Positions 48,295-53,829 of a stretch of 53,829 nt of DNA are shown one piece after another. The stretch lies in assembly GCA_023229545.1 (NCBI GenBank), contig JALNZB010000022.1, forward strand, positions 1 through 53,829, given 5' to 3'. The first letter of the stretch is position 1; each line of letters starts with the position of its first letter. This stretch comes from Sulfuritalea sp. (lineage in GTDB: Bacteria > Pseudomonadota > Gammaproteobacteria > Burkholderiales > Rhodocyclaceae). A model generated the notes under the pieces. The model did no database searches, was not told the origin of the DNA, and was given only the letters and a program-made list of their open reading frames with translations. A program made the translations under genes and the position numbers.

Positions 48295-49316
48295 GGCGCC
48301 TCCCCGTTCTTGTGGCCGAACACCGGCGGCTGGGTGTACATGTCGATCAGCGGTGCCGTGATGTTCATCAGCAACACGGCGAAGGCGATGCCATCAGGAT
48401 AAGCGCCAAAAGTGCGGATGATCCAGGTCAACAGTGCCACGCCGGCGGCGAAGATCAGCTTGCCTCTGGGCGTGGTGGTGCCGGACACCGGATCGGTGAC
48501 GATGAAGAAGGCGCCGAGCATGGCGCCGCCAGTGAAAATGTGGAACAGAGGTCCGGCGAACTGCGTGCTGTCGATCAGGTTGAACAGCCCGGCGACCAGA
48601 GCGAGACCGGCAAGGAAAGCCGTCGGCATGTGCCAGGTGACGATGCGCTGCTGCAGCAGCCATAGACCGCCCAGCAGATATCCGACGGCGACCCATTCCC
48701 AGCCCTTGCCGCCCAGGCCGCCGACGGCGGGATTGGCGCCCAGCACGCTGGCGACCGAGGCCTTGGCTTCGGCAGTGTGCAAGGCGGTGCGCAGCGCGTC
48801 GAGCGGCGTCGCCATGGTGATGGCATCGATCTGGCGGCTGCCGAAAATCGCCTGCCATTGTGTGGCGAAATCGGTCGCTCCGGCGGCTGGCCACTGCGAC
48901 ATGAGCTGCGGATAGGCAACGATCATCAGGGCAAATGCCACCATTGCGGGATTGAAGGGGTTTTGTCCCAGCCCGCCGTAGAGGTGCTTGGCGACGACGA
49001 TGGCGAGCAGCGTGCCGCACACCGTCAGCCACCACGGTGCAATCGAGGGGAAGGTGAGCGCGATCAGCCAGGCAGTGACCAGGGCCGAACCGTCGCCGAG
49101 GAACATCGCCAGCGGTTTGCCGCGCAGCGAAAGCATCAGTGCTTCGGCGGCGAGCGCGGCGACCGAGGCGAGCGCAATCTGCACCAGAATGCCGGCGCCG
49201 AAGAACCAGACGTAGGCGGCGATGCCGGGGATCAGCGCCGCCAGCACGCGCAGCATGACGGATTGCACGCTGGCGGGTTGGCGAAAGTAGGGAGAGTTGT
49301 TCAATGAGTTGTTCAC
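48291..49316 (-). CDS. rnfD: Rnf electron transport complex subunit RnfD
   Basis: RnfD is an integral membrane subunit with bound flavin. I place the start at GTG 49316 (NNSLNNSPYFRQPASVQSVML), giving 341 residues; the open frame starts at ATG 49355 but that would overlap rnfC by 20 bases. It has about nine membrane segments, plus FAVLLMNITAPLIDMYT and a DPVSGTTTPRGK segment near the C-terminus. It overlaps rnfG by 4 bases. Confidence 0.9.
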   Translation of the reverse strand: MNNSLNNSPYFRQPASVQSVMLRVLAALIPGIAAYVWFFGAGILVQIALASVAALAAEALMLSLRGKPLAMFLGDGSALVTAWLIALTFPSIAPWWLTVCGTLLAIVVAKHLYGGLGQNPFNPAMVAFALMIVAYPQLMSQWPAAGATDFATQWQAIFGSRQIDAITMATPLDALRTALHTAEAKASVASVLGANPAVGGLGGKGWEWVAVGYLLGGLWLLQQRIVTWHMPTAFLAGLALVAGLFNLIDSTQFAGPLFHIFTGGAMLGAFFIVTDPVSGTTTPRGKLIFAAGVALLTWIIRTFGAYPDGIAFAVLLMNITAPLIDMYTQPPVFGHKNGEAP

Positions 49317-49335
49317 GAAAGGCTCGCGGTCTTGT

Positions 49336-51027
49336 CTAGTCGTTCTGCCGCACATGCGGCTTCGCCATTTCGCGGATCTCGGCGCGGCGCGCCTCGATGG
49401 CGTCGATTTCGGCCTGCTGCTCGGGGGTCAGGTTGCTGATGTTCTCCGGCTGCACCTGCGCCTTTTGCGTACGGGCGAGTTCAAGCGCTGCGGCGATCAG
49501 CGCCTTCTTCGCATCCTGCTCGGGCGTGACTGCCGGCTTGTCGGCGTCGGCCAGCGCGGCGGCGGCCCTTTCGCGTCCGGCGGCGGTTTTCGCGGCGAGT
49601 TTGGCGGCCTTCTCCTGCTTCTCGCGTTCTTCGCGCAACAGGCGGAATTCGTAGCGTTGGCGCGCCACGTCGGCGGCTTCTTTCTCGGATTCGTGCGCCC
49701 AGATTTCGCTCTTGGCAAATCGGTAGTAATCGACCAATGGAATGTGCGAGGGACAGACGTAGGCGCAACAGCCGCATTCGATGCAGTCGAAGAGATGGTA
49801 TTCCTGCGTCTTGCCGAAAATCCTGGCGCGCGAGAACCAGTACATCTCGAAGGGCTGCAAGTCGCTGGGGCAAACCTTGGCGCATTCGCCGCAGCGGATG
49901 CAGGGCATCTCGGGCGGCGGCGGCGGGAACAGCTTTCTTGATCCCACCAGTATGCAGTTGGCGGCCTTGACCACGGGCACGCTGTCGTTCGGCATCCGCA
50001 GGCCCATCATCGGCCCGCCCATGATGACGCGGTCGCTGTCGGGCAGCGGGTCGCACAGCGCCACCAGGTCCCGCATCGGCGTGCCGAAGAGGACCTCATA
50101 GTTGCGCGCCCGACCGACATTGCCGGCGATGGTGACGATGCGCGAAATCAGCGGCTGGCCGAGTGTGATCGCCTCGTAAACGGCATACGCGGTGCCGACG
50201 TTGAAACACTGCACGCCATAGTCGGTCGAGCGCTTGCCGTGCGGCACCTCGATGCCGGTGAGGACCCGAATCAGTTGCTTGGCGCCGCCCGCCGGATAGC
50301 GCGTCGGCACCGCTACGATCTTGATCGCCGCGTCGCCGGCAGCCGCATTGGCAGCCTGGGCGGCGACTTCCATGGCGGCGATGGCTTCCGGCTTGTTGTC
50401 CTCGATGCCGACCAGCACCTGACCGGCGCCGAGCATCTCGCGCATGATGACGGCGCCCTTGAGGACGGTCTCGGCGCGCTCGCGCATCAGCATGTCGTCG
50501 CAGGTGATGAATGGCTCGCATTCGGCACCGTTCAGCACCAGCGTATCGAGTCTTCCATGCTTGCCGGGATTGAGTTTGAGATAGGTGGGGAACACCGCGC
50601 CGCCCAGGCCGACGACGCCGGCATCGCGCAGATAGTCGCGGCTTTGCGTCGGCGTCGCGCTGCGAAAATCAAAGGGCTGACGCGGAATCCATTCGTCGCG
50701 GCCATCCGGTTCGATCACTACGCAAAGTGCAGTAAGCCCGGAGGTATGCGGCATCAGGCGCATTTCGACGGCGACCACCGTGCCCGAAGTCGAAGCATGT
50801 ACGGCGGAAGATACATTGCCGTCGGCACCACCGATGCGCTGACCCTTGAGCACGCGCTCGCCGGCCTTGACCAGCGGTCGCGGCATGCCGCCGATGCTTT
50901 GGTGCAGCGGAATCACCAGAAGAGTCGGCGTTGGCGGTACGGCGATGGGCAGCCCGATTGATGCTTCCTTGTTGTAGGCCGGCTTGACACCGCCGTTGAA
51001 ATTGAACAGGCGTTGAAGCGCGCTCAC
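49336..51027 (-). CDS. rnfC: Rnf electron transport complex subunit RnfC
   Basis: RnfC is the NADH-binding, FMN and [4Fe-4S] subunit on the cytoplasmic side. The 563-residue protein starts at GTG 51027, overlapping the rnfB TGA (GTGA), with GGGAGG upstream. Features are GLGGAVFPTYLKL, ECEPFITCDDMLM, and two cysteine clusters (CIRCGECAKVCPSDLQP and CIECGCCAYVCPSHIP). An Ala/Lys/Gln-rich C-terminal tail follows. Copy 14 of the dispersed repeat lies in frame near the N-terminus and encodes IAVPPTPT in the linker just before LLVIPLHQ. Confidence 0.95.
   Translation of the reverse strand: MSALQRLFNFNGGVKPAYNKEASIGLPIAVPPTPTLLVIPLHQSIGGMPRPLVKAGERVLKGQRIGGADGNVSSAVHASTSGTVVAVEMRLMPHTSGLTALCVVIEPDGRDEWIPRQPFDFRSATPTQSRDYLRDAGVVGLGGAVFPTYLKLNPGKHGRLDTLVLNGAECEPFITCDDMLMRERAETVLKGAVIMREMLGAGQVLVGIEDNKPEAIAAMEVAAQAANAAAGDAAIKIVAVPTRYPAGGAKQLIRVLTGIEVPHGKRSTDYGVQCFNVGTAYAVYEAITLGQPLISRIVTIAGNVGRARNYEVLFGTPMRDLVALCDPLPDSDRVIMGGPMMGLRMPNDSVPVVKAANCILVGSRKLFPPPPPEMPCIRCGECAKVCPSDLQPFEMYWFSRARIFGKTQEYHLFDCIECGCCAYVCPSHIPLVDYYRFAKSEIWAHESEKEAADVARQRYEFRLLREEREKQEKAAKLAAKTAAGRERAAAALADADKPAVTPEQDAKKALIAAALELARTQKAQVQPENISNLTPEQQAEIDAIEARRAEIREMAKPHVRQND
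50923..50944 (+). repeat. dispersed GTCGGCG repeat, copy 14, inside rnfC
   Basis: AGTCGGCGTTGGCG followed by GTACGGCG, on the strand opposite to rnfC. Read in rnfC, it supplies the IAVPPTPT linker. Confidence 0.75.
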
Positions 51028-51587
51028 GCTGCCTCCCGCCGCGCCGGGGCGATTTTGAACACCGGGTATTTCCACTTCCAGTTTTCCACGCTCTCGCCAA
51101 TCGGCTGCATGGAAATGCAATTGACCGGGCAGGGCGGCAGACACAGTTCGCAGCCGGTGCATTGGCGGGCAACGATGGTGTGCATCTGCTTCGCGGCGCC
51201 GATGATGGCATCTACCGGACAGGCCTGTATGCACAGTGTGCAACCGATGCAAACCTGCTCGTCGATGACGGCGACGGATTTTGGCTTTTCGACGCCGTGT
51301 TCGGCGGACAGCGGCTTGAACTCGCGACCGAGCAGGTCGGCCAGCTTGTGGATGCCTTCGTCGCCGCCCGGCGGGCATTGATTGATCTCCGCTTCGCCTT
51401 TGGCGATGGCCTGAGCGTAGGGTTTGCAGCCGGGGAAGCCGCACTGGCCGCATTGCGTTTGCGGCAATATGGCGTCGATCTTCTCAACCAGCGGATCGCC
51501 TTCGACGCGAAACCGCACCGCCGCGTAACCCAGCGCGGCACCGAGCACGATGGCGCCGAGCGCCATGACCAGAATCGCTGCGAGCAT
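51024..51587 (-). CDS. rnfB: Rnf electron transport complex subunit RnfB
   Basis: RnfB is the ferredoxin-like subunit, 187 residues. It has an N-terminal membrane helix (about 5-25), then a CGQCGFPGCKPYAQAIAKGE cluster, and two ferredoxin-type clusters, CIGCTLCIQACPVDAI and CTGCELCLPPCPVNCI. The short C-terminal tail is truncated relative to longer family members, as is common in proteobacteria. It is 2 bases from rnfA and overlaps rnfC. Confidence 0.96.
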   Translation of the reverse strand: MLAAILVMALGAIVLGAALGYAAVRFRVEGDPLVEKIDAILPQTQCGQCGFPGCKPYAQAIAKGEAEINQCPPGGDEGIHKLADLLGREFKPLSAEHGVEKPKSVAVIDEQVCIGCTLCIQACPVDAIIGAAKQMHTIVARQCTGCELCLPPCPVNCISMQPIGESVENWKWKYPVFKIAPARREAA

Positions 51588-51589
51588 GG

Positions 51590-52174
51590 TTACTTGTATT
51601 TATCCAGGCCGGCGAAGCCCATGAAGGCCAGGCTCATCAGGCCTGCGGTAATCATGGCGATCGCCGTGCCGCGAAAGTGAATCGGGATATCAGCCGCTTC
51701 GAGGCGCTCGCGGATGCCGGCGAACAGGATCAAGGCCAGCGTGAAACCGACCGCGCTGCCGAAGCCGAACAGCAGCGACTCAAGAAAGTTGTGGCGCAGG
51801 CTGACGTTGAGCAGCGGGATGCCCAGCACGGCGCAGTTGGTGGTGATCAGCGGCAGGTAGATGCCCAGCACCTGATGCAGCAACGGACTGGTTTTCTGAA
51901 TCACCAGCTCGGTGATCTGCACGATGGCGGCAATCGTGACGATGAAGGACAGCGTACGCAGATATTCGACCTGGTTCGGGATCAGCATCCAGTGGTCGAT
52001 GACATAACTGGCGCCGCAGGCCATGGTCAGAACGAAAGTGGTGGCCGCCCCCATGCCCATCGCGGTTTCGAGCTTCTTCGAGACGCCCATGAACGGGCAC
52101 AAGCCGAGAATGCGGACGAAAACGACGTTATTGACGAGAACTGCGCCGAGAATAATGAAGAGATAACTGGTCAT
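51590..52174 (-). CDS. rnfA: Rnf electron transport complex subunit RnfA
   Basis: RnfA is the first gene of the rnf operon, an integral membrane subunit with six hydrophobic segments. The 194-residue length is usual. It has IILGAVLVNNVVFVRILGLCPFMGVSKK and ITTNCAVLGIPLLNV, the inverted counterpart of RnfE. The start at 52174 (MTSYLF) fits the family; an upstream in-frame ATG at 52207 does not. A promoter lies 57 bases upstream. Confidence 0.96.
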   Translation of the reverse strand: MTSYLFIILGAVLVNNVVFVRILGLCPFMGVSKKLETAMGMGAATTFVLTMACGASYVIDHWMLIPNQVEYLRTLSFIVTIAAIVQITELVIQKTSPLLHQVLGIYLPLITTNCAVLGIPLLNVSLRHNFLESLLFGFGSAVGFTLALILFAGIRERLEAADIPIHFRGTAIAMITAGLMSLAFMGFAGLDKYK

Positions 52175-52230
52175 GATGCGCGGAGGGCCGCGACCGCTCC
52201 GCAACAAATGGTAGAGGTGATAAAGTTCAA

Positions 52231-52260
52231 ATTATCCCGCCTCCGATGGTGTTTGTGCAA
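52231..52260 (-). promoter_or_regulatory. promoter of the rnf operon
   Basis: On the minus strand TTGCAC, an 18-base spacer and GATAAT. Just downstream (52217-52230) TTGAACTTTATCAC resembles an FNR-type dyad with two mismatches, a weak hint of redox control. Confidence 0.55.
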
Positions 52261-52284
52261 ATGGGGGAATTGTGGCTCGTGTGC

Positions 52285-53298
52285 TCAGATGTTGGTGGCA
52301 TCAATGCATTCGGCGACAAGTTGCGGGCCCTTGTATATCAGTCCGCTGTAAATCTGCACCAGCGCGGCGCCCACCTCCAGTTTGGCTCTGGCACGTTCTC
52401 CATTGGTAACGCCGCCGCTGGCGATGATGGGCAATTCGCCGGCCAGGGCCCGTGCCAGACTGCGGATCACGGCCGTTGATTTCTCGAACAGCGGAGCGCC
52501 GGAAAGCCCGCCGGCTTCGACCGCGAGAGGCGAGGTTTCGACGCCTTCGCGACCGAGCGTCGTATTGGTCGCGATCACGGCGTCGATCCGGTGCCGCCGA
52601 AGGGCGTCAGCGATGTTGGCGATCTGCCTCACGTCAAGATCGGGCGCTATCTTGAGCGCCAGCGGAACGTATTTGCCATGCTGATCGGCAAGCGCGGTCT
52701 GGCGGAACTTCAGCGCGCCCAGCAGGGCGTCGAGTTCCGACGTTCCCTGCAACTGGCGCAGGTTTCTGGTGTTGGGCGAGGAAATGTTGACTGCTATATA
52801 GCTGGCCCGCGCATAGGCCTTGTCGAGGCAGAGCAGGTAATCATCGACCGCTTGCTCAATGGGCGTATCGAAGTTCTTCCCGATATTGATGCCGAGAATG
52901 CCGCGATAGCGAACGTGTGCCAGTCGTTCGCAAAGCGCATCGATTCCCGCGTTGTTGAAGCCCATGCGATTGATGATGGCCTCGTGTTCCGGCAGTCGGA
53001 ACATGCGGGGCTTGGGATTGCCGGGTTGCGGGCGCGGCGTGACCGTACCTACTTCCAGAAAGCCAAAGCCGAGACGACCGAGGCCATCGACCGCAGTCCC
53101 GTTCTTGTCGAGCCCTGCCGCCAGCCCGACGCGGTTGGGGAACTTGAGTCCCATGACTTCGACCGGGTTGCCACGCACCGACGAACGAAGCGGAAGCCCA
53201 AGCGAATCGCCGATCGCAAGAAGACCGAGCGTCAATTCATGGGCGCATTCGGCATCAAGGGTAAAGAGAAGTGGCCGGATCAGGGCATACGGATTCAT
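52285..53298 (-). CDS. pyrD: dihydroorotate dehydrogenase (quinone)
   Basis: This class 2 membrane-associated enzyme of pyrimidine synthesis oxidises dihydroorotate with quinone. The 337-residue protein has the amphipathic N-terminal helices (MNPYALIRPLLFTLDAECAHELTLGLL), FPNRVGLAAGLDKNGTAVDGL and ISSPNTRNLRQLQ with the catalytic Ser. It has its own gene with a 110-base gap before rnfA. The 3' boundary lacks a terminator hairpin. Confidence 0.96.
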   Translation of the reverse strand: MNPYALIRPLLFTLDAECAHELTLGLLAIGDSLGLPLRSSVRGNPVEVMGLKFPNRVGLAAGLDKNGTAVDGLGRLGFGFLEVGTVTPRPQPGNPKPRMFRLPEHEAIINRMGFNNAGIDALCERLAHVRYRGILGINIGKNFDTPIEQAVDDYLLCLDKAYARASYIAVNISSPNTRNLRQLQGTSELDALLGALKFRQTALADQHGKYVPLALKIAPDLDVRQIANIADALRRHRIDAVIATNTTLGREGVETSPLAVEAGGLSGAPLFEKSTAVIRSLARALAGELPIIASGGVTNGERARAKLEVGAALVQIYSGLIYKGPQLVAECIDATNI

Positions 53299-53369
53299 GG
53301 CGCTGGATTCTACGATGTCGCCGACAAGAAGGTTTTTTTCAACAATCTGAAAAAAAATGCACGAAGGGG

Positions 53370-53398
53370 TTTACACATTAAAAATGCCACCCTATAAT
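53370..53398 (+). promoter_or_regulatory. rRNA operon promoter
   Basis: TTTACA, a 17-base spacer and TATAAT, the latter a perfect -10. An A-tract just upstream (53350-53358) is like an UP element. The GC-rich discriminator after the -10 fits stringently controlled rrn promoters. Confidence 0.85.
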
Positions 53399-53423
53399 CG
53401 CTCCTCTCTGCTGATCGCGGAGT

Positions 53424-53451
53424 CGCCGAAGCGGCGGAAGTTCTTTAAAAA
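53424..53451 (+). promoter_or_regulatory. rRNA leader antitermination signals (boxB hairpin and boxA)
   Basis: A 5-bp hairpin CGCCG-AAG-CGGCG (53424-53436) is followed by GTTCTTTAAAAA (53440-53451), similar to the boxA consensus (TGCTCTTTAACA). This is the order boxB, boxA of rRNA leaders. The remaining leader (53452-53711) holds the 16S processing region; no other signal is clear. Confidence 0.75.
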
Positions 53452-53711
53452 CCAAACAACCGATAGGTGTAGGTGCTTGCTGTGCTGGTGGTGACAGCGG
53501 GTAGTCGTCTCGAAATCGAAGAGGCGATTGCTGGTCCGGGTTGAAAGACTTGGGCCGAGTTCCGAGCGGAGTGCGAAAGCATGACGTGAAGAATCTGCTG
53601 CTGCTGGATGCTAAGAGTATAGAAGCAAGCACTTGCACGAAATAACAGTAAGGTCGAATGAAAGTTTGACCTCTGAGATTCGTTTGAGTGAGTAGTAAAA
53701 ACAGACAGATT

Positions 53712-53829
53712 GAACTGAAGAGTTTGATCCTGGCTCAGATTGAACGCTGGCGGAATGCTTTACACATGCAAGTCGAGCGGCAGCGCGGGGGCAACCCTGG
53801 CGGCGAGCGGCGAACGGGTGAGTAATGTA
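53712..53829 (+). rRNA. rrs: 16S ribosomal RNA, 5' end (truncated by the window)
   Basis: GAACTGAAGAGTTTGATCC (53712 onward) is the start of bacterial 16S rRNA, followed by ATTGAACGCTGGCGGAATGC and GTGAGTAATGTA near the window end. The segment fits a betaproteobacterium. The start is set by analogy to E. coli (five bases before GAAGAG). Confidence 0.97.

Overview
The window looks like chromosome from a betaproteobacterium, most likely in or near the Rhodocyclales. The evidence is the high GC content, the 16S rRNA start at the right edge, the set of flagellar, Rnf and nitrogen-oxide/CbbQ-type genes, and the recognisable sigma-28, sigma-54 and sigma-32 promoters. The order assignment is inference, because no database search was possible. 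Nearly all of the window is coding and gene-dense, and I see no prophage, insertion sequence with an intact transposase, tRNA or CRISPR array.

Layout. 1-4.6 kb: the 3' part of a giant protein made of about 150 octapeptide units, ending in a Ca-binding EF-hand-like domain. 4.6-6.7 kb: a Sel1-repeat protein and rdgC. 6.7-15.6 kb, minus strand: a late flagellar cluster with two tandem flagellins, flaG, fliD, fliS, fliT, a FliK-like and an FlhB-like protein, and the c-di-GMP brake ycgR. One flagellin has a sigma-28 promoter and the other a sigma-54 promoter. 15.8-18.1 kb: an unknown gene, a Phd/PIN toxin-antitoxin pair, greB and moaC. 18.1-22.6 kb: a BepA-like metalloprotease and a NorQ/NorD-type ATPase and VWA pair. 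22.6-29.0 kb: a translationally coupled signalling pair, a REC-PAS-GGDEF-EAL-REC protein followed by a hybrid kinase with a periplasmic ABC-ligand-like sensor. 29.2-36.5 kb: htpG with a heat-shock promoter, divergent oxyR and cytochrome c peroxidase sharing a four-half-site OxyR operator, a deoxyinosine/uracil glycosylase, and glycogen phosphorylase.

36.5-44.5 kb is the most accessory-like part. It holds a cytoplasmic trypsin-like protease, VapBC, an odd 260-bp composite inverted-repeat block, a TerB protein coupled to a Cys-rich secreted protein, a GspE-type ATPase coupled to an orphan HicA, a PIN toxin with a small downstream partner, and a Tat-exported FecR-domain protein. 44.6-52.2 kb, minus strand: rnfABCDGE, then a chemoreceptor, then nth and a DUF1841 gene; the chemoreceptor separates rnfE from nth. 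52.3-53.3 kb: pyrD. 53.3 kb to the end: an rrn promoter, a boxB/boxA leader and the first 118 bases of 16S rRNA.

Overlaid on this is a short dispersed repeat (core AGTCGGCGYTGGCG followed by about 8 bases ending ACGGCG). I count 14 copies in both orientations. Most are intergenic, but two lie in frame inside norD and rnfC. Together with the octapeptide-repeat protein and the composite inverted repeat, this family is the least conventional content of the window.
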